From Certhia americana (taxonomy: Eukaryota > Chordata > Aves > Passeriformes > Certhiidae): a DNA stretch of 64,000 nt. Both the position numbers and the translations under genes were made by a program. Below, piece after piece: positions 38,053 to 48,830 of the stretch. The notes beneath the pieces were generated by a model. That model was not told where the DNA came from and ran no database searches. It saw nothing but the letters and a program-made list of their open reading frames with translations. The DNA lies in NCBI GenBank assembly GCA_018697195.1, contig CM031870.1, positions 8,315,380-8,379,379 on the forward strand. The letters are read 5' to 3'. Every line of letters starts with the position of its first letter. Positions within the stretch are counted from its first letter, which is position 1.

Positions 38053-41000
38053 CATACTGTTTATTCACATCCTTTCTGATTGCAGGGACTCCCTGACACA
38101 GAGAAGCTCCGACTTGCCATGTCCTCTGCTGGATACCATAACACTAGGCCAGATCTCCTGCTTTATAAATATGGAGATAGTTTTATAACACTTAAATTTT
38201 ATATGGAAAGTTTTACATGCTGTCTGTCTCAAGGGAGAGCGGAATAGAAAACTGGTTCCATGTGGGATTTTCGTGTGCTTTCTTTTCACCTTAATTCTCT
38301 GGAATTCCAGTTGAGGGAGCATGTTGACCATTAGAGAGCCCTTAAGGTTTTAGTTTCAGTAATGACTAAGGTAGAAAGGCATTATTGCCATGAAGGAAGA
38401 GTAACAATGTCATGGGATTTTTAAAGCTGTTATATGGGTAGTTAACATGCTAACATTGTTGCAGAAAATAATTACTTCATTATGGAATTGTGAGAATGAA
38501 ACAGTGAGCTTGTTTCTGAATAGGCTTAACTACTCTAGAAGTATTCTGTGCCAGTATTCTCATTCCAGAGACAGCAACTCACATGGGGAATTATTCTGGA
38601 GTAGTAGCAGCTAAATCAATTACAATTTTCCTCTTGTCTTGAGAGAGAGCACACACTGGCACTGTGATGCTGTATGTGAGAATTTGAAAAAATGAACGTG
38701 TGCCACTCAAACCTCTGAATAGCTAGAGAATTTGGCTAAAATTACCAGAATAAAAATTCTTGTTAGACTTTAGTGTATACCAAATACTTCACATAATTCA
38801 TAATTTTTCCTGCACATTTATTTTGTTGTAACTCCATTCATTACTCCTATTGGCATTATACCACTGATGATTTCTAGTTTATTTTGTCCATCTGCAAAGT
38901 CACTAAAAGAGTAGCAGGTAGGAGATTATTTTTCCAACACAAAATGTAAGTGCATACATTAAGAAATAAATTATGTTTACATTCTGTAAAAACTATTGTA
39001 CGAACATAAAAATTTCACTAGAATTCTAACAAGCCAATTAAGCCAATGCTTAATCCAAACTTGCTTGCACAATTCCTGTTTCATGTGCTGTCCTTAGTAG
39101 TTGCATAACTATTCTGGCACATGTGGAATGTCAGAAAAATGAAAACGCGTCTTCTTTCCCCCAAGGGTTTGTAGTCTATTAGTACTGCTTTCCTGGGCTG
39201 TGCACTTCCTCTGTTCCATAAGCCAGTTCCTAGCTAAGTCAGCTTTGAACACAGTGGGGGACACAGAAGCCGTCTGCGATTTAATTGACTGTGTTTATAC
39301 TATTGTTGTTTTAATCACTATTTTAAAGGAACATTTTTCTCTTCTGTTGTTTTGCTCTTCAATCCATTTTGGAAATACTCCATGTAGCACCAGCAACATC
39401 ACTCTTTTCAAAGCTGTGGTCTAATTAAAATGGGCTGAACCAAACAGGCAAAAATCTACATTGTTGCTGTTTACTAGCAGTGCTATTTATTTATTAGCAG
39501 TGTGCACCCCATTCCTAGAACAGCTTAATTCCTCCCAGCCACAAGTCAAAGCATGTACTTCACAAAACATGTATTTCTGAAAATAACTGTTTCAGAAAGT
39601 TTTAACACTGTTTTAGTAGATGACTGTAAGACTGCTGTTCCTTGAAGTGCAAAACTTTTGAGAAGAAAAAGTGTCATTTTTTTGTCTGTATATTGTTCTT
39701 ACAGATTTTTAGGATTGTTGAGGTGAGGTGATTTATAAGAGACTTTTTTGGGGGTATTTATTCTGTAAATAGCTTTAGAGAATTGGAGAGGATCAGAGCA
39801 AGCTTGTACTATAAGATTTAACAGTGTAGGTGAGTTGCCTTACTGAGTAGGAAAAAAAAGAGCTGTGCCAGCACAAACCATCAATGTAGAAACAACTATA
39901 CAACCAGAAAAATTCCTTTGTCAGACTAGCTACTGTTGTTTGTGAAGGGAATGTTATAGTCCAAGCAGAAACCCCTCTTTCTCTTGGTAGGTGCTACATA
40001 ATTATGCCAGCAGAATTTCTGAAGTACAGTCAGGTAAAAAAGCTGGAACAAGCTTCAACAGAAAAACCCTGAAGCAGTGTCAGAACAAAACTTTGCTGTT
40101 TAAGTTATGTATGGTAAATAGATCTCAAGTTATTGTTCTGTGACAAATGAATTTCAATCTTTAATCATTGACATGATGATAGTATTTACTTTGATTTTCC
40201 ATCCAGAGTCCTCATTTTATTATTTTGGCTTAGACATTCACAACAGCTTTTTCCAAATTAAATAGTGAAAGATAAATTTTTTCTTACCTTTTCCAGGTGA
40301 CTAATTCCTGTCATATAATATATCAATTTAACGTGTTACAAATAAGAACTGACAAGGATTTCTGGAAGTCTTCAGTTTCTCCAGATGTTTCATGAAACCA
40401 ACAGTCAATTTTGGGTTCATGGCAGGAAATGCTTTGGCTGGATGTTCAGTACTTGTTGTGCCTGTATTCCGTCAGAGCAACCTGGAACTGGAGGTGTTCT
40501 GCTCCCATGGAGAAGGCTGTAAGTCTAAAACATTTGTGTATGTTTGTGTACAACTCCAAAGCACCAAATCCTGCTCTGTGCTGGGCTGTGCTCCCTCCAC
40601 CTCTACTCCCTTCACCAGTAAAAATGATCTGATTTCTTGAAATTCTGTTCAGCAATTTGATACCCTACTAGGACTGTCAGTGCCAAAACTATTCTTCTAA
40701 ACAACAAACAGAAAATATAGTTCATACTGGTCTTTATAAATTGTCCTCAGGTGTCACTACTGAGTCAGACAGAAACATTTTAGAAACAAATCTGAGAATT
40801 GGTTTTCCTATTCTTTTTTTTCCTTCCTGTTGATTCTGCAGTTAATACTTCTCTTCTTGCATTTTTTTCCCATTGTTCTCTGTAAGAATGCCAACTCCAG
40901 CAGGCCAGCTTAACTTGTCTGAATTACTTACAGGATATCTTGGGGAGTTTTTGAATTTCACTTACAGTAATGTAGTTGCAGAAATACTTCCCTGGCAATA

Positions 41001-42894
41001 CTTTGTGATTTATAGTTAAATGATTACTGTAGTTGATAAATCTTTTCTTATTTTGTCCAACTCTGCTAATTTCTGCCATCCTTTTGAAGCAAAATCAAAT
41101 TACAAGAAGAGAGCATTTATTAGCATCAACATGTAATTATTTGGAAAGCCAGTGCAAGCTCTGTAAATCCCAAAACTGAACAAGAGCTGAGATGTAACTT
41201 TACTGATAAATAAGGCATATATTTATTTTTCCCTAAAGGTAAATATCACCGTAGAAAAGCCATCATTCCAGTCATCTCTTTTTTTTGTGTGTTTGCACAG
41301 CCTACATATAACAACACAGTGTTCTGCTTAAAGGATTTAATGTGTATTATACAAGGCAATGGATCAATTATTAACAGGACATAACTACAGTTTCTAAGAA
41401 ATAATATCCTTTTCTTAATGTCACTTCATGAATTTATTCTTAATGCTTCTGACTTTTGTTTCATTTGTTGGCCAAATCCAATATTATACTTTATAAAGAG
41501 TTTCTCAATTCGGGTATAAAACATCTCATATTAAAACCAGTTGTCATAGTACACTTCTCCCAAAAAAGTGCTTAAAGGGTTATTTGTTTGTTTGTTTGGT
41601 TTTTTTTTTTTTTAATATATTAACTTCCTTCTATCAAAATTACTCAAAAATGAAGGTTGCACAAGAACCTTGTTAAGCTAGAAAATGTCTTCCTTACTCC
41701 TGGACATAGATTTTGAAATAACATGTGCTTTAGATGCGTAGTGAGAACTGTCAGTGGGAACTATTGCTTCCCATGAGCTATTGATTGCATGCTTGCTTTC
41801 ATGCTCTCGAGGAGAGGAACTTTTGAATGTTAGGATGTACAAAAAACAAAGGCAACAGGCCATGACAACCATAATTCCTCATCATTTTTTGAACCATTTG
41901 TTGCCTGTGTTTTGTTGTCACATACATCACTGGCACTGTGTATAGCTAAGGGAAAAAGGCTGGGACTTGAATGGTGGATGCTTAAAGGAATGACACATTA
42001 GAGACCCTTTACTGTCATTGTGCCCCAGATTCCAACGTGTGAAAAATTTATTGTTTAATTATCAAAGATTTGTGGTTTGGGGCACATCTGTCAAAAAAAT
42101 TAATTTATCCTTAAAGGCTGTAAGCTTTGGGAAATAGTAATTCAACTGTAGAGGGAAATTACTGCTGTAAGAGACAGCACCATTCTCTAGAGCTCTGATG
42201 GAATGAGCTATATTGTGCCTTTTAATTGCAGGGAAGTTTCCTAGAGTTTGATGGAAAATATGAAACTACTTTGCATTTACTTCGTGTCTTATGAGAAGTA
42301 TGTTTGAACTCCAACCAGCCATATAGGAAAACTTTCTGGCCAACTGAGAGAGAAGGCATTCTGCCACAATATCTTATGACCCTATATATACAATTAGGCA
42401 TAAATTAATTTCTACTGTACTTAGAGTTTTCAAATGAAAACTGTACTACTGTGCTTAGGAATTTTCAAACGAAGATATTGGTGCATTAGTTCACCAAATG
42501 TGGATTTCTGTGGTGGACTTAGTTGCACATCCCCAGTAGGTGATCAGCTGTTTATCTTTTTTTTTTTTTTCTCTTTTGTTTCTGGCCTTTTTTCCAGGCC
42601 CTAGGACATAAAACTCCATGAACTGACTGGGTTAATGAATTAAAGCTGCTTGCCATGTGGTCAGGTAAGCCCTCCAGCCCTTCCTGTTTCAGAGAACATA
42701 GAGTGAAAAGCAGGACTATCCATTTCACCAAGACCAAGATATTTAATCAGCTTACCTGTATATAATCTAACCATATCTTTTGTGACTTCCAGACAGAGGC
42801 ATCTTTTGTTATTTCTTTCCTTGCTTTTAGATCAACATTTCCCTTATAAAGTCCCTTTACAGTTTTTATGAATGGTACCAATATCAGTTGCAGG

Positions 42895-42965
42895 ATACAT
42901 CACAGCAACACATAGAGCAGGAGTGCATAACAAAGTCCAACAAAGACAAATGTAAGGTGTTGCAC
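42895..42965 (+). mobile_element. Possible short CR1 fragment
   Basis: TCCAACAAAGACAAATGTAA then GGTGTTGCACCCCTG resembles the CR1 stretch 'TTCAACAAGGCCAAGTG' then 'GTCCTGCAC'. The match fades on both sides, so the call is weak. Confidence 0.35.
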
Positions 42966-44037
42966 CCCTGAAAAAGTAATTCAAGAGCGCAGCAAAGGCT
43001 GCTTTCATAGAAGTCAATGGATAAGAGCTTAAAGAATTGGATCCAGCTTGTCTGCCCTGAAATTCCCTTACCGTACCTGTGGACACCCTGAAGATACTTG
43101 CATGAGTATCTGCTTTCTTGACATACTGTTGAGAATGTGATTATCCTCTCCATGACTGAAAAGGCTGAACAGCATCTTGAAAGCAAAACCTGAAAGTACT
43201 CCGTGCATAAAGTACCAAATGGTACTTCATCAGAAACATGGATGATACTGCAGGCATAACTGATGTTTCTTCCCCCAGAGAGTGATTGCATAAAGCAAGG
43301 CAGAACCAGTTTTAAGAGTTCAGCACCAGCATTGACTTCCTAGTTAAAGTTTTGACATAAGCCACAGTCTCTATTTTATTCTGTCACACCTAAATCAGAT
43401 TTCATCAACTCCTATTTATCCACTGCCTTGAAGAGAGAGAAAAGCCTGTGATAGAAAGCCTTGAGCTGTGCACCTGGCCCATAGAAACAAGTGCAGAAGC
43501 CACAATAAACACTTCCATCTGCTAGAGACTAGAATACAGATCTGTTAGACCGCTCCACTAAAAATAGGTTGTGTATTCCCACATGGTGCATTTTGTGGGA
43601 AAATAAGTCTCATAGTAAAGTGGTATGAAATTACAACTCCTTATACAATGCTTTCCTTTTATATTTCTGTAGTCAAAAAGGCAATCAACTTAAATATGAT
43701 AAAGAGAGCCTGTAATTCTGATCTGTCTGTTACTGTGTTTCGGGGGGAGCCATGCTATTGGAGATTATAATTATTACTAAAATTATTTATTGGATAAAAA
43801 CATTAGTCTGTTAAGAAAACCATCTGAAGGTGCAGTCCAGGTTTGCCAAAGGAAGGTTTCAAGGTGAGGCCCCAGGGCATTGCAGGAATTCCCCAAGGCC
43901 ACTGGTGTGATGAAACTTGGCCAGCAGGCAAAGGTGTTTCAGGGAGAGGCCCTGGGGAACTGCTTGAGTCCCTCAGGGCCCTGCAGGCCAGGCACTCAGA
44001 GTGGCAGGCAGGCATGGTGTGATGGACTCAGGCCAGG

Positions 44038-44368
44038 TGCTCTGGGCAGCTGGATGTTCTGGACAGCTGGATGTGCTGGGCAGCTGGATTCTCTGGGACG
44101 CTTCGATGTTCTGGACAGACTGGATGTTCTGGGACAGTCTGGACAGCTGGATGTTCTGGACAGCTGGATGTTCTAGGCAGCTGGATGCTCTGGGCAGCTG
44201 GATGTTCTGGGAGCTGTGTGCTCTGGGCAGCTGGATGTTCTAGGCAGCTGGATGCTCTGGACAGCTGGATGCTCTGGACAGCTGGATGTTCTGGACAGCT
44301 GGATGTTCTAGGCAGCTGGATGTGCTGGACAGCTGGATGTTCTGGGAGCTGCGTGCTCTGGGCAGCTG
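44038..44368. repeat. 17-bp minisatellite upstream of TNFRSF17
   Basis: About 19 diverged copies of CTGGATGTTCTGGACAG, with variants (GCTCTGGGCAG, GTTCTAGGCAG) and two shortened units reading TGGGAGCTG. The G/C strand bias is strong. As 17 is not a multiple of three, all three frames on each strand stay open in part and give Cys/Trp-rich or His/Pro-rich open frames that are not genes. It lies 1.5 kb upstream of the TNFRSF17 start. Confidence 0.95.
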
Positions 44369-45862
44369 AAGCCCCCAAGCCTTTCTCTGGGGTAGAGTCT
44401 CGAGCAGGGCAGCAGCTTCTCAATCTTCTTTCTTCTTCTGTGTTGATGCATGCAGCAAAAGCAACAACAGCAACAGCAGGGGTAGTTTGGTAGGTATGTA
44501 TTGATGGATTGCTCAGGACTCTAATGCCAGTTTTTATTATGTATGTAAAACACCACAGCTTCAGCACAATTTTACGTAAATTGTTTTTTGCTGTATGTGC
44601 ATGTTCCATCTTGTTTTTGTTTGTATTTTTGTCCTTAATATTATCTCGTTTTTGTCTCAAATTCTATTTTACTTTTTGTCCTTGATTTTATCTTGGTTTT
44701 GGTGAATTGTTCTATTTAAAAAATGCAAAACAATATTGTACTTGTGTTTTTAATTTTGTGTTTTTATTTATTGTGTTTTTAATTATGTCTATGAAGTACT
44801 AAATTTTATCAGGATTTTTAAGGCACTAGCCTTTTATAGTTACTCAAAGACCTAAGAAACTTAACATGCTGCTTCTTATTAGAGATACTTAGCAAGCATA
44901 AAGACTTATTTCTAACTTACTGTGGTTTAATATATCTTAATTTCTCTAAAGGTTTTACCTCAAATCCTACATTCTTCTTTCCCTCTGATGAAATTAGAAG
45001 GGGTCTAAATTCTTGATTTCCAACATCTGTCTATAGCAGTGATACTGGATAGAGGCAGTTACTGCTACTTGCTAGAAATAACTGGTTAACTCTGTATTTA
45101 AAATAAATTCTATTAGAATAAAACATCAAGATACAAGTTAGCTGTGTAAACTATTTTCATTGTGATAGTCTGTAGTAAAACCTTTTTATTTTTTCTGTGA
45201 GGACACCAAATACATTTTCAGAAATGTTACATTCACTGTATATACATCTACCTGGCTGGGAAGATGTCCTATAAACTTACTTTTCCATGCTGGGTACTGC
45301 AGTTTTTAGCCCAATAACAGTTCTGTATTATGAAAAAATAACTGAAAAATGCAGATAATGTTTTGAATCAAAATTGTCAAATAAAAAAGGTAAACCCCCC
45401 AAAATGAACTAAGCAAAAATGTCAACCAAACCCTAATAGACGATAAATGAGGCTAATTCAGAATTGAGAAGCAACCACCATGAAAAAAACACCCCAAATT
45501 TTAGAGACAAGAAGAATTATTATGAACTCCTGTTTGGAGATCTTTCTTCTCTACAGTTTGTATTATTTAGCACCTGCTCCAGAAACGTCTTCTATAAATA
45601 AGCATTTTCTGTTTCAGACAAAATTTACATTGGAAACTATCTTGGTGCAGCTGCTCAGTTTTTCTACAACTGTGAATTGCCAGAAAAGGAACAGTAATTC
45701 CTTGGGGACCTCAGAGTTAAATCCTTTTTATGTAACATGATCCCATGTAGTGGAGCTGTGATGGAAGTCCCTTATTACTGCTTAAACTGAGAAGCCTTTT
45801 GTAGATGATCTTGACTCTTTTACAATTTCTGTGGCTTTGTAGCTCCATAATTACTGCCCCTG

Positions 45863-45977
45863 ATGGCACAGTGCCCCAAAAATGAATACTTTGATAATTT
45901 GCTGCTCTCTTGTACTCCTTGTAGCCTTTGGTGTTCCAGTGCACCACCATCCTCATGTGAAAGCTACTGTGAGAAGA
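45863..45977 (+). CDS. TNFRSF17: TNFRSF17 exon 1: BCMA cysteine-rich domain
   Basis: Thirty-eight codons plus one base. Spacing is C-x12-C-x2-C-x3-C-x7-C-x3-C; human BCMA has x8 in the fifth gap, so one residue is missing in the loop. The DxL ligand motif (Phe10, Asp11, Leu13, Leu14) is present. The residue before Cys24 is Trp23 where human has Arg27. The donor is A|GTAAGT. Confidence 0.93.
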
Positions 45978-47297
45978 GTAAGTAGATTTCTGCAATACTC
46001 TGTGGCTGTGCTGGGCATCTTCATGTTGTATTTTACATTCAAGTTTGATGTGTTGGACATGTTTATGGTACATTAGTTATTGTTTATGATTTATGTAATG
46101 CATCTCTTTTATTTCATAAGGTACCGATTCAAGTGGAATTCTTTGGATTTGTTTGGGCATAGGGTTGATTTTAATACTCACTCTGTTCACCTTAATGCTC
46201 TTGTTTAAATGGAAGCACCTAAAGCAACTAAAAGAAAAACTGGAAAACACAGGTGAATAAATAAGATTCTTCATCAAATAATTTTAGATCATTGTACATT
46301 TTAGCTACCCTTACCATGTAAAAACACTGCATATATTCCAGAATCTATGTGTAGATTCTGATGACTCTCTTTATTGGATTGTTTGGTATTCCTCAAATAT
46401 TCTCCATGAAGTTATCATAGTTATTAGGGAATAAATATTCAGGTGCTGACTTGCAAAAGCAGCAATTTCTCTTTGTTGGTTCTGGATCCTGTAAAGATTG
46501 TGTTGTATATTCATACCTGGCTTGCTTGCTGCCGTTTGAGAAATCATTTATGAAGACTCAAAAGAAAAAAAAAAAATTTAAGGGTTTCACCCTCATTGAA
46601 TGCAATGGAATTCTTCCCAGGCAGAGTAATCAATATTAGCGTTCAATTTTATAAGACTTTGAATAATTTTATTTAATATTGTAGTCTGTGAGAAGCATAT
46701 GTGATATATTTTGTGAAGGTAAAAAAAAGTTTTTTTCCATTTCATGAATACTATATTTGTGAGTTTTCAGACAATAAATAAGAAAATTAAAAAAAAAATA
46801 AAATGTGTTTTAAAAGATTAAAAAATGTATTGGATTACTTCAATACTTATTTTGAAGTAGAGGGTTGTATTGTCATAGAACAAGATTATCATATGTAGGT
46901 ACATTTTTAAACTTTCACTGTATCTTAAAATTTTCACTAAGGCTAGAACATAGTTGATCATAAAGAAATTTGGATCTTTAATAGATTTTTATTTCATGTA
47001 GCATGATGTATGTACTAAATTAACTTCTGTATCTTTACAGACTCCTCTGTGGAGCCAAATAATATTCTCAAGGCTAATACTGAAAGCAATATGAATACAG
47101 AAGAAATTAGACACATACTTCCAAGTGAAACATTAATGTATTCAGTGGAAGAATGCACTTGCAGTGACTGTGGCTTGGTAAAATCTGAGACTGGCTGTGA
47201 AACTTCATTTCCATTACCAGCTACTGAAGAACGAGCTACTGTTCTAGTTACCACCAAATCTTCTGATTATTACAATTACGTTCTGGGCATTGGATGA
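45863..47297 (+). CDS. TNFRSF17: TNF receptor superfamily member 17 (B-cell maturation antigen, BCMA), complete
   Basis: Three coding exons: 45863-45977, 46121-46252, 47041-47297. Both introns are GT-AG in phase 1; the product is 167 residues (human 184). Exon 1 codes for a single small cysteine-rich domain: six Cys at residues 4, 17, 20, 24, 32 and 36, with NEYFDNLL before the second Cys. Exon 2 codes for the membrane segment (ILWICLGIGLILILTLF) followed by basic residues. Exon 3 is the cytoplasmic tail, with VEECTCSDC, FPLPATEE and ATVLVTTK as in mammals. There is no signal peptide, as expected for this type III protein. An in-frame TAA at 45848-45850 just upstream fixes the ATG. In mammals BCMA binds APRIL and BAFF and keeps plasma cells alive. 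The gene order next to SNX29 supports the call. The ligand-contact Arg before the fourth Cys is Trp here. Confidence 0.95.
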
Positions 47298-47328
47298 CTG
47301 GGAGAGAAATGTATTTGTACTGAGTAAT

Positions 47329-47334
47329 AATAAA
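47329..47334 (+). terminator. Poly(A) signal of TNFRSF17
   Basis: AATAAA lies 31 bases after the TNFRSF17 stop, followed by TGAGTTATTCT. This would give an unusually short 3' UTR. Later signals may be used instead. Confidence 0.5.
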
Positions 47335-47938
47335 TGAGTTATTCTAGTATATCTAGTATTGCATCAATGTCATATTATTTCTAATTCTAGTATTTCACTA
47401 GTCAAGTATTTCTACATTATTCTCAGGCACTCAACTACTTACTGTAATTTTTAATTTCAAAAAGTCCTTACAGGACAGCTTTTTCTGCCTTTAGAGATTG
47501 TATCTACTTACAGCAGATATATACAAAATATACAAGTTTGCAAATATGTATGTTCATCTTAGATCTTATGCCAAGAGGCACTCATCGTTGCAACAGGCAG
47601 AAATGAAGACCTACGGTATACCCCCAGTATTGAAAGAGTAATTTCAATACTTGAAATAGGAATGTTCTAGAGATGGGTATCTTGTAGAGTATGGAGGCCC
47701 CTGGGTTCAGAAGGTATCACTGGGTCACCCTAAGGGAGGTTGTGGTGCTGGGGAGCACAGATCATAGAAATACAGAAATCATGGAAATCTAGCTCCTAGC
47801 TTTCACTGCAATCCCATGGATTTCCTGGTGGGACAAGCTGTCCTTTCAGTGCCAAGTGTTTTCAGACTGAGATTAATTTCTCTTTTACTCCTTGTTTTTA
47901 CTTACCCTTGTTATATTTACAAGGATGGGTGACTACTC

Positions 47939-48016
47939 TGTGGCCTAAAATTAGGAATATATTTCTGTCCCCTTGCCTTCCAAGCATTAATGTTACTTTC
48001 CTAATATTAGGCCACA
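47939..48016. repeat. 19-bp inverted repeat with 40-base loop
   Basis: TGTGGCCTAAAATTAGGAA (47939-47957) and TTCCTAATATTAGGCCACA (47998-48016) are reverse complements with one mismatch. The right arm also holds the palindrome CCTAATATTAGG (48000-48011). No target-site duplication or terminal motif marks it clearly as a transposon. Confidence 0.85.
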
Positions 48017-48038
48017 ATTTTATTCCTGGAAAACCGCA

Positions 48039-48120
48039 GCAACAGAAGCAACAACCACACAAGCAACCAAAACAAACTGCAACAACAGAAGCAACAACCA
48101 CAAAAGCAACCAAAACAACA
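48039..48120. repeat. Two-copy 40/42-bp CAA-rich tandem repeat
   Basis: Copy 1 at 48039-48078 and copy 2 at 48079-48120 share CAGAAGCAACAACCACA and AGCAACCAAAACAA. The plus strand is nearly free of T. Confidence 0.9.
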
Positions 48121-48318
48121 TTTTACTTCAGATTCTTGCATGACTGACGAATTAAGTATTTAATTGCACAAAACCTATGAATGATCAGTTATAGCATCTT
48201 TAGGAGGCTGACACAAAGTTTGGGGCGAGTTGGGAATTAGGTGCTCTGTGTGGTTTAGGCCACACAGGGCCAATACCTCTCAAACAGCCCTAGAGACTCA
48301 TGAAATTTGTTATTATCA

Positions 48319-48480
48319 TCACTTAGTTTTTTATTTAACGACCCCTTCCGACACAGCACATGCGGCAGCAGAGAACACGTTATCTCCACGTTTCTCACTT
48401 AGTTTTTTATTTAACGACCCCTTCCNNNNNNNNNNACACACACATGCGGCAGCAGAGAACAGGTTATCTCCACGTTTCTC
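48319..48480. repeat. 76-bp direct duplication spanning an assembly gap
   Basis: TCACTTAGTTTTTTATTTAA starts copy 1 at 48319 and copy 2 at 48395. Both go on to CGACCCCTTCC; copy 2 then has ten N (48426-48435). After this both continue with CACATGCGGCAGCAGAGAAC and a shared CTCCACGTTTCTCA. The copies differ at one base (AACACG or AACAGG) and near the gap. The most likely cause is an assembly overlap left uncollapsed at a small gap. Confidence 0.9.
48426..48435. other. Assembly gap (10 N)
   Basis: Ten undefined bases. The fixed length suggests a placeholder, not a measured gap. Confidence 0.99.
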
Positions 48481-48830
48481 ACCCTTCTTTCCCGGCGCGG
48501 CGTTGCTGCCCCGCAGGATGCCTGTGCTCCCGGGGCCGCGCTGAGCCCCGCCGGGCCGAAAGCGTTCCGCAGCGCTCCCGGGGCCGTGTTTACCTTCCGG
48601 GGCGCTGGGCGGGTTCCGGGGCGGGCGGTGGCTGACGGCCCAGCCGTGGCTCGGCAGGAGAGCGGCGGCTCCGGTGGACGGAGCCCCGCGGGCACCATGA
48701 GCGGTGAGTGCGGCCGGGCCCCTCCGCCCCGGGCGCTGTGGGGGCTGGCGCGGGCACAATGTGCCCGGGGGGCCCGGGCGGGAGTAGCGCTGCCCTCGTT
48801 CCCTCTCCACTGCTCCTTGGTGCCGTGCTG
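48480..48830 (+). promoter_or_regulatory. CpG-island promoter and 5' UTR of SNX29
   Basis: A dense CpG block surrounds the SNX29 start codon. It includes CTTCCGGGGC (ETS-like, near 48,595) and several GGGGCGGG-type runs; no TATA box is seen. The left edge of the island runs into the gap and duplication, so its true size is unknown. Confidence 0.75.

Larger units (their letters stand above)
33031..45862. other. Intergenic region between GSPT1 and TNFRSF17
   Basis: About 12.8 kb between two divergent genes with no exon I can support. It holds A/C-rich low-complexity DNA (33,868-33,990), a TG microsatellite, a perfect hairpin at 36,855, CR1 scraps near 37,870 and 42,900, and a 17-bp minisatellite near 44,040. 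The last few hundred bases should contain the TNFRSF17 promoter and possibly a non-coding first exon; I see no clear TATA box or CpG island there. Confidence 0.6.
47335..48318. other. Spacer between TNFRSF17 and SNX29
   Basis: About 1 kb with no exon. It may hold a longer TNFRSF17 3' UTR. It contains an inverted repeat (47939-48016) and a CAA-rich tandem repeat (48039-48120), and then a duplicated, gapped segment. Confidence 0.6.

Noticed and set aside
44001..44660. Cys/Trp-rich and His/Pro-rich repeat proteins
   Set aside because: They are translations of a 17-bp minisatellite; every frame is partly open. No splice signals or start context support them.
45480..45740. 86-codon open frame as a possible first exon of TNFRSF17
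   Set aside because: It looked faintly like a cysteine-rich domain in mixed frames, but the true domain with six Cys and correct splice phase is at 45863-45977.
45882..46076. 64-codon frame starting MNTLIICCSL
   Set aside because: It is a different frame over TNFRSF17 exon 1 and intron 1.
47041..47297. 80-codon minus-strand frame
   Set aside because: Antisense to the TNFRSF17 tail exon.
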